Source of the DNA: Gemmatimonadota bacterium
GTDB taxonomy: Bacteria > Gemmatimonadota > Gemmatimonadetes > Longimicrobiales > Gaopeijiaceae
NCBI GenBank assembly: GCA_022823145.1
Contig: JAJDXS010000052.1
Location: 1-38,862 of the forward strand
Reading direction: 5' to 3'
DNA length: 38,862 nt
The position numbers were made by a program, and so were the translations under genes. Positions 1 through 12,562 of the stretch are shown here, one piece after another (position 1 is the first letter of the stretch; the number at the start of each line of letters is the position of its first letter). The notes beneath the pieces were generated by a model that ran no database searches, was not told the DNA's origin, and worked only from the letters and a program-made list of their open reading frames with translations.

Positions 1-200
1 CCGCCCTTGTCGACGCGCGTGTGCGCACGCTTGCCTTGGACGGTGTCCGCGCTGTCGGCCCACTCCCCCTCCACCCATTCCAAGTAGGCAAGCCGGGGAC
101 AGTAGACCCACTCGTTGACCATTCGGGCGGGTACGAGAGGATTCGTGGAGTCGGCCGGGGGTGGCGGAATCGGTAGTATGAGCTGGGTTCGGTCGCTCAT
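1..200 (-). CDS. cas4-cas1: Cas4 or Cas4-Cas1 fusion protein, N-terminal part (cut by window edge)
   Basis: Translating back from the ATG at 198-200 gives 66 residues before the window ends. After a proline-rich leader comes [19 protein letters not shown], the characteristic start of the Cas4 nuclease, whose first iron-sulphur cysteine is C34 here, followed by a GKRAHTRVD stretch also typical of the family. Cas4 is a RecB-like exonuclease that trims prespacers and checks the PAM; in type I-G systems it is commonly fused to the Cas1 integrase. The gene follows csb2 with a 45-nt gap on the same strand, the expected order for I-G. Whether Cas1 is fused cannot be seen because the rest lies beyond position 1. 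cas2 and the CRISPR array would be expected further left. Confidence 0.85.
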   Translation of the reverse strand, partial: MSDRTQLILPIPPPPADSTNPLVPARMVNEWVYCPRLAYLEWVEGEWADSADTVQGKRAHTRVDKG

Positions 201-245
201 GTCTCGGCCTGCCACGGCACCGCTACCTCCCTACATAGAGCACGC

Positions 246-1898
246 TCAACCGACCTCGCCTCTGAACATCCCGAGCCCGAAGTGACTGGCGTATCCCAAG
301 GCCAATGGTCCCCGCACGACTCGCGGAAACTCGATCTCCAGAAGGCTCCCTCGCGAATCGTGCTGTACCTCCCGGCCTCGCGACCGGAACCGGTAGAAGT
401 TCAGGGCACGCCGTGGTGTCCCCGACACCGAGACTTCCGACAGCTCCTTCACCGTCACGTCGTCGGTGGCGATTCCGCGGCGTCTCAAGAGCCTTCGTAA
501 CTCGCCCGCGTACCCGTGCTTTTTCAGATGGCCCGAAGCGAGGAAAGGTGTAACGCTGCGCCACCGCCGTGAAGCGGCCAGAATGCGAGAACTCCCGTCA
601 AAGTCTTGCGGGTGCCCGAAACCCTCCAATGCGAGGCGCCACTCGTCGACCCCGGCATCATCGCTCAAGTTCCCGCGCTCCGCCCTTGGGGTGAGCCAGA
701 TCCGCGTAACCCTGTCCAATCCGAACCGCACCTCCTCATCCATGCCACTCGCAATGACGACCGTCACATGATCGATCCACCCGTCGTCGTCCGCGTCCTC
801 CGGCAACCAAAACGCAGCGGGATGGGCCGGATCATGCACCGGCCTGCCGTCTCGGTCGCGGCCCGAGATCTGCCACGGCGCCAACGGATGCCGCTTGCCC
901 GTCGCTTCATCGATCCCCCAGCCAAACTTGGACATGGCCGCGGCCCGCATCACCTCTCCGATCTTGATGGCGTCCTCAATTCGCGGGCGCGGGCGGCCAG
1001 CCAGCAGATAGCGGGCGACTGTGGGAAGTTCTGGCTTGGAGTTGGTATTCCTAGGGCGTCCCAGAGTTCGTGGCAGAACACCGGGACGAACTGTCGGGGC
1101 TCGGCGGTAGATGGCCTCGTAAGCTGCCGGCGGTTGATTCCACTTTCGATTCTGGAGGTCGGCGGTGTCCAGAGACAGCGCGTCCAGCAGGCGCTCGGGA
1201 AGTGTGTCCGCACCGCCTTTTCCCTTCGCGCGAAAGGACCCGTCTAACTTGGTCTGGAGCGCGCGCTTGGTGGGCGGCTTCTTTGAACTGGCAGCGGCTT
1301 GGATTCGCGCGGTTTCGCGGGCATTGAGGCGCGATCGCTCAATTTGGTAGGCGCTGGGTGAGCGCGGCACCAGCAACCGAAACGGCTCACCTTCGAAGCC
1401 CAGTTCGGCGGGGCCACAGTTCGGCTCGCACCCAGCTTTCGTCAGAACGCGGCACTCGGTCCAACTCTCCGCTCGACCGAGGTATCCGATCCCGGACGCG
1501 AGGTCCTTAGCGAGATCCGGCAAGTTCCCTGCAAGCGTGATGTCCTGCCATAGCACTTGCACTTCCGCCCCGTCGGGAAGATGCAGAAAAGCGTCGAAGA
1601 CCAGTGTCTTGGACTCCGACTTGCCCTTCCGAATTGGCATGTAGTCACGGGTGTGGGAGTGGATAGCTCCGTCAGGAAGGTGGAATACCGGAAGATCCTC
1701 GGCGAGCGTGTCGATCAGCCGTACCAGGTCGTTCTCGCTCCAATGCTCCCGGTCACCCTTCCGCCAGTAGCAGGCGACGAGCGCCCGCAGGATCCGCCAA
1801 GGCTCGGGCGGCCAAGCCACGTCGGCTTCGTTGACGTTCCGGCCCCACGGAGTGGCATGGTATCGGCCGGTTGGAAACCGAAAGGCGAGTCCGAACAC
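246..1898 (-). CDS. csb2: Type I-G CRISPR-associated protein Csb2 (Cas5/Cas6-type RAMP)
   Basis: A 550-residue protein starting at GTG. It opens with FRFPTGRYHATPWGRNVNEA, the hallmark Csb2 N-terminus, and ends with a glycine-rich RAMP loop (GYASHFGLGMF). Csb2 is the type I-G subunit that joins Cas5-like and Cas6-like RAMP modules, so it is expected to cap the crRNA 5' handle and process pre-crRNA in the Cascade complex. The start is placed at the GTG at 1896-1898 because homologues begin directly before the FRFP motif; the preceding csb1 stop is only 5 nt away, indicating translational coupling. The full length and lack of frameshifts suggest a working gene. Family assignment is confident; the division of Cas5 and Cas6 roles is from family knowledge. 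Confidence 0.93.
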   Translation of the reverse strand: MFGLAFRFPTGRYHATPWGRNVNEADVAWPPEPWRILRALVACYWRKGDREHWSENDLVRLIDTLAEDLPVFHLPDGAIHSHTRDYMPIRKGKSESKTLVFDAFLHLPDGAEVQVLWQDITLAGNLPDLAKDLASGIGYLGRAESWTECRVLTKAGCEPNCGPAELGFEGEPFRLLVPRSPSAYQIERSRLNARETARIQAAASSKKPPTKRALQTKLDGSFRAKGKGGADTLPERLLDALSLDTADLQNRKWNQPPAAYEAIYRRAPTVRPGVLPRTLGRPRNTNSKPELPTVARYLLAGRPRPRIEDAIKIGEVMRAAAMSKFGWGIDEATGKRHPLAPWQISGRDRDGRPVHDPAHPAAFWLPEDADDDGWIDHVTVVIASGMDEEVRFGLDRVTRIWLTPRAERGNLSDDAGVDEWRLALEGFGHPQDFDGSSRILAASRRWRSVTPFLASGHLKKHGYAGELRRLLRRRGIATDDVTVKELSEVSVSGTPRRALNFYRFRSRGREVQHDSRGSLLEIEFPRVVRGPLALGYASHFGLGMFRGEVG

Positions 1899-1903
1899 GG
1901 GGG

Positions 1904-5214
<3,311 letters not shown>

Positions 5215-5222
<8 letters not shown>

Positions 5223-7869
5223 CCTCGTACCTTCCCGCCGCTTCCTTACCGGACGCGCGCCAATCCGCGAGTCGCAGCAGAGTTTCCAGCCACGCCAGAC
5301 GGAAAGGACCGTAGCGCGCCAGCAGTTCCCTAGTCCGTTCCGTCCAGCTTGCCCCGGTCGTCTCGTCCAACCCCAGCTCCATGATGGATAGAGTGAGGTG
5401 TCCGCTTTGCCAGCGTTCGTTTCCCCCCAGATCGAAAGACGGAAGTTCATCGCCTTCCCAGATGCCTCGGGCGAATCGCGCCGCCGCTAGCAGCTCGGGT
5501 TCGTTGGGAGCCGACTCCCGCGGTAGTGCCCGGAGGTTCATTCGCACTTTGCCGTGATGAGCAGCGATTAGGAAAGCGCACAGATCAGCATCCCGGGACC
5601 ATTTCTCGTGAGTGAGGAACGCCAGCGCCGACGCCAGTTCGTGGCGGAAATAGGCACGTCCGTGACGGTTCCGCTTCACGGTCTTGGCCAAGGCTACGCC
5701 TACGGGCACAGCATGCCCATCCAGTCCGCCCAACATGGTTTCCTGGAAGACCTCGTGCACCTTGCCCAGATCATGCCACCGGGCCGCGCGCGTGAGCACC
5801 TCACGGGTCGAATCGTCCACTTCCAGCGCCGCACAAAGGCGCATGACTTCGGCGACCACATGCCGTAGATGATCCGCGAGTCTCACAGCGCGTCCGGTCG
5901 CACAGCGCGGATCGTCGTCATGCCCTTCGGATTCTCCTTCCGAGCCGTGGAGCTCCCGTTCGGCCAGATCGACTGGAACCGGCATGTACTTTCGATCACC
6001 TGTGAAGCCCAAGGCCTCCTGATATCCACCCGCCCTGATGTCGGCCAGGACAGTCAAACCCGGCCAGGGCGGATCGCGCAGGGGAACCCATCCCGGCAGA
6101 GAGGATCCGGCCCGCCCCCCCGAACGCCGCCACTGCGGATCGCGAACAAAGAAGACATGCCCCAAAGTCTTCTTCGCGGCCTTGATCCAAGTGTTTGCCT
6201 GTCCGATGGGCACCGCGCAGAGTTCCCGCGCGCTTGGCCTCAGGGGTGCGTCGTCGGAGACGGACACGTCCCGCCAGAAGACGCGAATGTCCGTGTCGTC
6301 GGCATCCCTGACGTACGGAGAGATGTCAACGTCAAACCCGGTAAGGTCGGCATCCGTGTCGAAGAGGTCATCCAGGTCCTTGCGCCGGATGACACGCACG
6401 AGGGAATCGATCTCCCCGGGTGGAGGGAGGTGGGCAGGCGCGACGTCCGTAAGCTCCTGAAGTATGTCGCGTGCTTGCCGCAACTCGGCGGCCTCATAGG
6501 GCAGCGACTGGGTCGTGGCTAGCTTCTCGGCCTGCTTGTCGTCGCCGGCAATCGAACCGAGAAGATCTATCCAGTAGATCCGGGCACCGCCTGCCACCTC
6601 CCCGCGGCGGTTTGCCCGACCGAATCTCTGTACCATCGATGGCCAAGGAGCCAGTTCTGTGAACATCACCGCCGCCGAGATGTCCACACCCGCCTCGACC
6701 GCCTGCGTAGCTATCACGATGATGTTCGATGCTTTCTCAGCGCCCACAAACTTCGCCATTTCGCGCTCTCGATCCCCCGGCCGGAAACGCGAGTGGAGAA
6801 GAGCGAGTTCAGGACAGCCCTGCCCCCGCGCGGCCAATCTCCTTCGGACCTGCGTGTACAACTCCTGCGCCCGTTTGACCTGGTTCAAGATCACGAGCGT
6901 CATCTGCCCCGACCGGTGAGTCTCCAGAACCGAGTCCGCAAGCCGCGCAATGTACGCCTCCTGCTCCCGAACAGCCCTTGAAGCGGGCGCGTCGCCAATG
7001 CGGCGGAGGTGCTTCGGTGCGTTGGCCAGATTGCGCAACCTATCGTCGGCCTCCGTTGCCGGATCCACGCGGAACACCCTCGTTGGGGCGGGGTGGTCCA
7101 CCGTTTCGAGCCATTCCGGCACGAGCGTCGCAGATATCCACAGACTGCGGCAACGGTGCTGCAGCGCCCGGTCCTCGTCGGTGGCCCTCACGGACTCCTG
7201 GCGCCGGAAGGCCTCCATCTGGGCGGAGGTCGCTCGACCGGCTCCCATCAACTGCACCTCGTCGAAAACCCATTGAGCGTCCCGATGCAGCATCCCGAAC
7301 TCCATCGGCCAGATGGCGCGGGAGGATGCGTATCCACGCATTAGCGCCCGGCTGAGCAGCATGTCCTGCGTGCCCACTATGATCGCGGGGCGCTCCGGAG
7401 CCTCAAGCCACCGTCCTGACTCGGCACCCCCCATGAGAACGTGAACATGGTCAGCGCCCGGAAGGAGGCCACTCGGATCTACGTCGGCATCTTCGAGGTG
7501 CTCCAGCCACCTGCAAACCTCGATCTTCGTCTGCTCGACGAGCGTCCGCATCGGAAGGCACCATACAAGTCTCCTCGGTGTGCGGTCGGGCTCCCGGAGG
7601 CGGTGGTACGCCCAAGCCAGAGTGACGCCAGCGGTTTTTCCCGCTCCGGTGGGGGCGATCAGAACCTCCGGCCAGTTACCTTCGGCCAGCGTCCGCTGCC
7701 AAACGAACGGCTCAGTTGGCTCTCCGAACGCAGCGGCGAAGAGGTCGCAAAACGTCGTGCGCGGCGAGCCGGAACGGAGGGGAACGAGAGTGGTCAAGTT
7801 GTTAGGGGCTGGATTTGGGACGTGAAACGAAACGTACGATACGCTGGTGCCTGTGGGGAGGAAACACAA
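5215..7869 (-). CDS. cas3: CRISPR-associated helicase/nuclease Cas3, type I-G (helicase-HD order)
   Basis: Up to 884 residues from a TTG at 7867-7869. The SF2 helicase half comes first: Q58, Walker A APTGAGKT (72-79), DEVQ box (203-206), SAT (246-248) and motif VI QRFGRANRRG (414-422). The HD nuclease follows at the C-terminus: H667/H670, HD at 699-700, HE at 743-744, HHG at 771-773. This C-terminal HD position is what type I-G Cas3 shows, the reverse of most Cas3. It unwinds and degrades the non-target strand after Cascade binding. The true start is uncertain: there is no ATG or convincing ribosome site, and family similarity begins around residue 38, so the TTG at 7795-7797 is an alternative. 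It is the first gene of the cas operon, and transposon debris lies upstream. Confidence 0.92.
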
Positions 7870-8051
7870 TGGCCAGCCAAGGGTTGCGGTCCACCAGGCC
7901 TCGGGGGCGTTCGCGGAGTTGGCGGATCTCGGAGTCGCTAGGCGCGGCGCGGGTCATTGGACCCTCATCCTAGACCAGACCGTGGGTGGGGGAGTGTGCC
8001 GGTTTCTATGTGAATGGCCATGGAGAAGACCGCTGGAAGCCGGAGGAGACC
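7870..8051. other. Intergenic region between cas3 and the IS256 remnant
   Basis: I see no gene that I can defend here. The plus strand is open from 7847 to 8092, but the translation resembles nothing and is antisense to the cas3 5' end. The region should contain the cas operon promoter. I could not pick a convincing -35/-10 pair on the minus strand. A GGAGGAG ribosome site at 8042-8048 belongs to the transposase remnant that follows. Confidence 0.4.
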
Positions 8052-8452
8052 ATGGCCAGGAAGAAGAAGAATGCAACCGAGCGGGTAGGTAGACGAGCTT
8101 CTCGACGGCCTCATGGAGGTCCGCAGCCCAGAATGGGCGGCGGCGGGTTGCTGGACGTGCTGACGAAGCGTGTGATGGAGCGGGTGCTGGAGGCGAACTC
8201 ACCGACCACCTCGGCTGCGAGCAGCACGCAAGGGAGGGCACAACGGCGGAAACTCGCGCAACGACCGTACGCGGAAGCGGTTGAAGACGGACACCTCCGA
8301 GTTCGACATCGAGGTGCCGCAGGACCGCGATTCGACGTTCGACCCGCAGTTCGTCAGGAAGGGCCAGCGCCGGGCTGGGCGGGTTCGATGAGAAGGTGAT
8401 CGCGCTCTACGCCCGGGGCATGACGACGCAAGAGATCCAAGGCCACTTGAAG
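8052..8452 (+). pseudogene. IS256-family transposase, decayed N-terminal fragment
   Basis: Reading through several frames recovers the IS256 transposase N-terminus: MARKKKNATERV, then VDELLDGLMEVRSPE, LLDVLTKRVMERVLEA, ELTDHLG, GHNGGNSRNDRTRKRLKTD, TSEFDIEVPQDRDSTFDP, QFVRKGQRR and FDEKVIALYARGMTTQEI. These pieces lie in order but need about four or five frameshifts. The fragment stops after HLK, roughly 140 of about 400 residues, so the whole DDE catalytic domain is missing. A GGAGGAG ribosome site precedes the ATG at 8052. No terminal inverted repeats or target duplications could be identified. It is a dead relic, and shows that insertion and deletion have shaped the DNA between cas3 and the neighbouring lipoprotein gene. 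Confidence 0.85.
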
Positions 8453-8604
8453 CCGTCAGGCCACTACGGTTGCCATCCTGGTGAATCCCGCTTTTCTGTG
8501 CCGATTTGCCGCGAAATATGGGACGCTGGAGTCTGATACGACCCAACGGCAAGGGAAGCAGATCATGCAGTCCCAGTTGACTTTAGACGATTCCTTGCCG
8601 TGAA
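8453..8604. other. Unassigned sequence at a rearrangement junction
   Basis: This 152-base stretch sits between the end of the IS256 relic and the truncated lipoprotein gene. It has a slightly lower GC content than its surroundings. One plus frame reads openly to a TGA at 8601-8603 and contains MQSQLTLDDSLP, but I do not recognise it. It may be the edge of a second mobile element or unrelated filler joined by deletion. Confidence 0.35.
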
Positions 8605-9021
8605 TCACGCAGAGCGGCACCCGCTGATCCAGCGATGCCCGCGGTGGCGGTACATGCGCGCGTCCCCGGGGTGCTTGCGGATTCCCTCCGAGAAGACTTC
8701 GATCGCGTCGCGGTAGTGGCCCGTGTATCCGATCCGGCGGCCGAACCAGATGATCGCGTCCGCATCGTCGGGGTCAGCCTCGTAGTCGGCGCGGGCGGCG
8801 GCGATGTCCTCCGCCTGCCGGGCCGCCACATCGGCCGGGGCCGGCGTGGGGTAGAGCGGCTCACCCAGCAGCGAGATGGCTTCCGCCCCCTCCGGCAACG
8901 GCGCGACGGCGGCGTCGGGAGCCTCGGCCGGGGCAGCGTCGCCCGAGCCGCCCTCGCCGGGACCGCATGCGGCGAACAGGAGAAGCAGAAAAACGGTGGT
9001 GGCGGAGATCGTGCGATGCAT
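8605..9021 (-). pseudogene. TPR-like lipoprotein, 3'-truncated
   Basis: The ATG at 9019-9021 starts MHRTISATTVFLLLLFAACG, a clear lipoprotein signal with the lipobox FAAC. The mature part runs through an acidic alanine-rich linker into YEADPDDADAIIWFGRRIGY and AIEVFSEGIRKHPGDARMYR, which looks like tetratricopeptide helices. The similarity ends near GHRWIS, about position 8630; only a few unrelated residues follow before the stop. Related proteins as I remember them are much longer and continue with further TPR units, so this is the first third of a gene whose end was removed at the same junction as the transposon debris. The upstream region is shared with the divergent cytochrome gene. Confidence 0.65.
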
Positions 9022-9100
9022 GGGATTCCCGGGGCTGGTGGGGCGCGGGCGTGTGTGGGACACAAGGTTGGCGTCCGCTGTCCGCCGGTCAACTGCAGCT

Positions 9101-9129
9101 TTGCGCCGAGGCGACGGGCCGGGTAGACT
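9101..9129 (+). promoter_or_regulatory. Candidate promoter for the haem/copper protein operon
   Basis: TTGCGC at 9101-9106 and TAGACT at 9124-9129 are separated by exactly 17 bases and lie 44 bases before the ATG at 9173. The match to sigma-70 consensus is partial (3/6 and 4/6), so this is suggestive only. No other pair in this intergenic region fits better. Confidence 0.35.
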
Positions 9130-9172
9130 GGACCGTGACCCATACCGACCTCATCTCAGCGAGGCGCGCCGA

Positions 9173-10684
9173 ATGTCGATCGCGAAACTGACCGGAACCT
9201 CACTGTTGGCGGGTGTCCTCGCCGCCACGGCTCTCGCGCCGCACCCACTCGCCGCGCAAACGCCCACCGCCCAGGACGACGTCACCTTCACCCGCGACAT
9301 CGCGCCCATCATGCAGCGCGCGTGCGTGCGCTGTCACCGTGACAACGGCGTCGCCCCGATGTCGCTCGTCCACTTCGACGAGGTCAAGCCGTACGCGAGC
9401 CGGATCGTGCGCCGTACCGGAATCCGCGACCGCGCGGGCGCCATGCCGCCCTGGTACGTCGAGAAGGACATCGGCATCCAGCACTTCAAGGACGACATGT
9501 CGCTCGACGACCACGAGATCGCCGCGCTGGAGCAGTGGTGGCGCACCGGAACCCCCGAAGGCGACCCCGCCGACCTGCCGCCCCCGCTCGAGTTCGACGA
9601 CGACGTGGTGTGGGTGGCCGGCGAACCCGACCTCATCGTCAAGCTTCCCGAGGTGCTCGTCAAAGGCGACGTCCCCGACTGGTGGGGCGACATCGAACCG
9701 ATCCCGACCGGCCTCACCGAGGACCGCTACGTCAAATCCGTCGAGATCCGCGAGGTCAACGACGTCGGCCGCAACGAGGAAGGCGGACATGAGGGGCGCC
9801 ACACCGTCGGCGGCCGCTTCGTCGTGCACCACATGATCTGGAGCACGCGCGTCCCGGAAGGTGAAGCGGGCGACGGTCCCTCCAGCACGAGCTGGCCGGT
9901 CCACGAAGTAGGCCGCGAGCCAGACCTCTTCGACCAGGACGCCGGGCGCCTCCTCCGCGCAGGCTCCTCGGTCGTCTCGAACTCGCTCCACCTGCACTCG
10001 AACGGCCGCGACACCCGCGCCCACCTCGAAATCGGCTTCCGGTTCCATCCGCCGGACTACAGGCCGAAGTACCGGCGCGCCTTCTTCGGCCTGGGCAACG
10101 CCAGCGACATCGACATCCGCGCCGGAGAAGCCGGACAGGAGCTGCACGCCTACCAGGTCCTCAACCAGCACACCAAGATCGTCACCTTCGAACCCCACCT
10201 GCACGCGCCCGGGATGCGCATGTGCCTCGAGGCGATCTGGGGCTTCAACGTCGAGACCATCAACTGCGTCGGCTACGACCACAACTGGGTGCGCGGCTAC
10301 ACCTACGAACAGGACCACCAGCCGCTGCTGCCCAAGGGCACGGTCCTGCACATCATCGGTTACATGGATACCTCCGAGTCCAACCGCAACGTGCCCGACA
10401 CCCGCAACTGGCAGGGCTCCGGAAACCGCTCGGTCGCCAACATGTTCATCGACCTCGGCATGCGCGTCGCGCTCACCGACGAGCAGTTCGTCGAGGAGAT
10501 GGCACTCCGCCGCGAACGTCTCGCACTCGGCCCCAACGACCACGTGATCGGGTGTCCGCTCTGCATGGTGATCCCCGCGAACGGCAACCCGCGCTACTAT
10601 GCGGAGGATGGTGATGGGGCCGGAGGCCAGAGCGACCGGACGGGAAATGCGACGGGCGCCGACCGTGGCCGCGGGAACCGGTAG
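9173..10684 (+). CDS. Exported c-type haem protein with copper type II monooxygenase-like domain
   Basis: A 503-residue protein from the ATG at 9173, chosen because a signal peptide (LAGVLAATALAPHPLAAQ) follows directly. A single haem-binding motif, CVRCH (C51, C54, H55), sits in a short cytochrome c-like domain ending near residue 125. The remaining part carries paired and spaced histidines (H219-H220, HLH 273-275, HLH 342-344) and an LPKGTVLHIIGYMDTSESN segment. These resemble the two copper sites and the C-terminal fold of type II ascorbate-dependent copper monooxygenases (PHM family). It is expected in the periplasm. The 10689 gene follows 4 nt after its stop. The reaction and substrate are unknown, and the copper assignment rests on pattern similarity only. 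Confidence 0.75.
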   Translation: MSIAKLTGTSLLAGVLAATALAPHPLAAQTPTAQDDVTFTRDIAPIMQRACVRCHRDNGVAPMSLVHFDEVKPYASRIVRRTGIRDRAGAMPPWYVEKDIGIQHFKDDMSLDDHEIAALEQWWRTGTPEGDPADLPPPLEFDDDVVWVAGEPDLIVKLPEVLVKGDVPDWWGDIEPIPTGLTEDRYVKSVEIREVNDVGRNEEGGHEGRHTVGGRFVVHHMIWSTRVPEGEAGDGPSSTSWPVHEVGREPDLFDQDAGRLLRAGSSVVSNSLHLHSNGRDTRAHLEIGFRFHPPDYRPKYRRAFFGLGNASDIDIRAGEAGQELHAYQVLNQHTKIVTFEPHLHAPGMRMCLEAIWGFNVETINCVGYDHNWVRGYTYEQDHQPLLPKGTVLHIIGYMDTSESNRNVPDTRNWQGSGNRSVANMFIDLGMRVALTDEQFVEEMALRRERLALGPNDHVIGCPLCMVIPANGNPRYYAEDGDGAGGQSDRTGNATGADRGRGNR

Positions 10685-10688
10685 CGGG

Positions 10689-11753
10689 ATGGGAGGAAGG
10701 TTGGCGGTGCCGGCGCTGCGCTGCCTGCGGCGCGGTGACCACGTGTCGGCGCGCCCTGCCGGAGCCACGGCGACGATTTCGCTCGCGTGCCTGCTGCTCA
10801 CCGCGGGCGCGGCCCCGCACCCGGCCGCCGCCCAGACCTATCAGCGCGGCCAGAACGTGGCGCCCGCGTTCGAGGGCTGGGAGCGCAACGAGGACGGCTC
10901 GTTCAGCTTCCTGTTCGGCTACATGAACCGGAACTGGCTCGAGGAGGTCGACGTGCCGGTCGGCGAGGACAACGCGTTTTCGCCCGGCCCGGCGGACCGG
11001 GGACAGCCCACGCACTTCCTCCCGCGCCGCAACCGCTTCGTGTTCAAGGTCCGCGTCCCCGCCGACTGGGGCGACCAGGAACTCGTCTGGACCCTGACGA
11101 GCAACGGGGTCACGGAGCGCGCCTACGCGACGCTGCGGCCCGACTACGTCGTGGACAACGTCGTGATCATGTCCGAGACGGGCGCACTCGGGGCGGGATC
11201 GAGCAATGCCCAGATGCGCGGGAACGAGCCGCCCGTGATCACCCTGGAAGGCCCGGACGCGCGCCAGGCCACGGTGGGCGTGCCGGTCGAAATCACGGTA
11301 CTCGTGGAAGACGACGGTCTGCTGAGAACACGCCGCCGCCCGCTGCCCCCGCCACCCGAGACCGCCGCCGACTCGGCGCGCGCGGATTCCATCTGGAGCG
11401 CGCCGCCGACCTTCAGCCGCAGACAGCTCACGCCGCCGTCACGGATCACCGTGCAGAAGGCGAACGGCCTGTTCATGTCGTGGTTCCTGTATCGTGGGGA
11501 CGGGGGGCAGGGTGATGAGGTCGCCGTGGCCTTCGATCCGCCCCAGATCAAGGTCTGGGAGGACACGCGCGCCGGGGCGAATTCGCCGTGGGCGCCGCTG
11601 TGGGTGCCGCCGGAGCTTCCCGAGGACGGTCGCTGGACCGTGAACGTCACCTTCGACCGCCCGGGGACCTACCTTCTGCGCGGCCGCGCGGACGACGGTG
11701 GACTGTTCGCGGATGTGGAGGTCACGGTGGTAGTGAGGCCGGTGGCGAGCTAG
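10689..11753 (+). CDS. Exported protein of unknown function, partner of the haem/copper protein
   Basis: About 354 residues from the ATG at 10689, 4 nt after the previous stop; a GTG at 10743 is an alternative start. A signal-peptide-like segment (ATISLACLLLTAGAAPHPAAAQ) is followed by AFEGWERNEDGSFSFLFGYMNRNWLEEVDVPVG and two beta-rich, immunoglobulin-like stretches: one ending VVIMSETGALG, the other GRWTVNVTFDRPGTYLLRGRADDGGL. I do not recognise a named family. The tight coupling to the upstream gene suggests the two proteins work together outside the cytoplasmic membrane. There are no cysteine or histidine clusters, so a binding or scaffold role is more likely than catalysis. Confidence 0.75.
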   Translation: MGGRLAVPALRCLRRGDHVSARPAGATATISLACLLLTAGAAPHPAAAQTYQRGQNVAPAFEGWERNEDGSFSFLFGYMNRNWLEEVDVPVGEDNAFSPGPADRGQPTHFLPRRNRFVFKVRVPADWGDQELVWTLTSNGVTERAYATLRPDYVVDNVVIMSETGALGAGSSNAQMRGNEPPVITLEGPDARQATVGVPVEITVLVEDDGLLRTRRRPLPPPPETAADSARADSIWSAPPTFSRRQLTPPSRITVQKANGLFMSWFLYRGDGGQGDEVAVAFDPPQIKVWEDTRAGANSPWAPLWVPPELPEDGRWTVNVTFDRPGTYLLRGRADDGGLFADVEVTVVVRPVAS

Positions 11754-11761
11754 CATCTTCC

Positions 11762-12562
11762 TCACCCCAGCCCCACCCGTGGCAGCACCCCCCCAACCGC
11801 ACCGAAGTGCGTCACCAGACGCTGGTCCGCCAGCGGGATGTCGGGATCGGGAGCCACGCAACAGTCGCGGTTGAGGGAGTAGTACAGGCACCCGGCCTCC
11901 TCGTGCGGTCTGCTGCGGATGAAGGCATTCGCCTCGCGCAACGTTGCCCGCCACACGGTCTTTGCTTCCACCAGATCCAGCGGTTCGGCCAAATCCAGCC
12001 TGGCGAACTGCTCGGGTTGGTAGCGACCGCGGCGCCTGAGTTGCTCAAGGAGCGAAGTCGGGTTGAAGCCGGGATCCTTCCCAACTGCCGCCCACACCAT
12101 GGCTCCAAGGGGCAGCAGATGCTCGTGCGCATAGAGCGTATCCACGAAGTCGCGCGCTTCGTCTCGGCCCGCCAGCGCCAGCACCTTGTTGATCGCCAGG
12201 TCCACCGGGTGCAGTATCAGTCCGCCCATCTCGTCCCGCACCAGGGGCATGAACCGCCACGCCGAGTCGTGAGCCCAGTCGATGTTCGTGGCCTCGTCTC
12301 CGGTGGTGATCCGCGCCCGAATGAAGCCGGGTTGGCTGATCAGGACTTGCAACCCGTAGCCGGCCGCTTCGAGCACGACGCGGTCCTGACCAAAGGATGC
12401 CGCGACGGACGCCATCGAGTCGTGGAAAAGGTCGATGTCCTCGCTGAACCGCCGCGAGGCCGGACCGACGTGAAGGGCGCTCCCACCGGCCAGGTAGCGA
12501 TCCGTGCTGTGCGAACGCGCCAGCAACGCCAGCAGTTCGCGCTGAAAGCCCGTTAGCGGCAT
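11762..12562 (-). CDS. AbiEii/AbiGii-type nucleotidyltransferase toxin
   Basis: 266 residues from the ATG at 12560-12562; an ATG 21 nt upstream is also possible. The N-terminal GGSALHVGPASRRFSEDIDLF carries the nucleotidyltransferase signature: GG(26-27), R, S and D-x-D (D42, D44). AbiEii-type enzymes are the toxic halves of type IV-like toxin-antitoxin or abortive infection systems and are thought to transfer nucleotides to RNA or protein targets. The LHPVDLAINKVLALAGRDEARDF segment is typical of this family. It overlaps the end of the small gene at 12553-12819, so the two are co-translated. It ends 8 nt from the convergent gene at 11753. Catalytic residues appear intact. Confidence 0.82.
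   Translation of the reverse strand: MPLTGFQRELLALLARSHSTDRYLAGGSALHVGPASRRFSEDIDLFHDSMASVAASFGQDRVVLEAAGYGLQVLISQPGFIRARITTGDEATNIDWAHDSAWRFMPLVRDEMGGLILHPVDLAINKVLALAGRDEARDFVDTLYAHEHLLPLGAMVWAAVGKDPGFNPTSLLEQLRRRGRYQPEQFARLDLAEPLDLVEAKTVWRATLREANAFIRSRPHEEAGCLYYSLNRDCCVAPDPDIPLADQRLVTHFGAVGGVLPRVGLG

Noticed and set aside
9200..10801. 533-residue minus-strand open frame opposite the haem/copper protein
   Set aside because: Repetitive VDDVV/AV-rich composition typical of antisense frames; the plus strand has a signal peptide and CxxCH.
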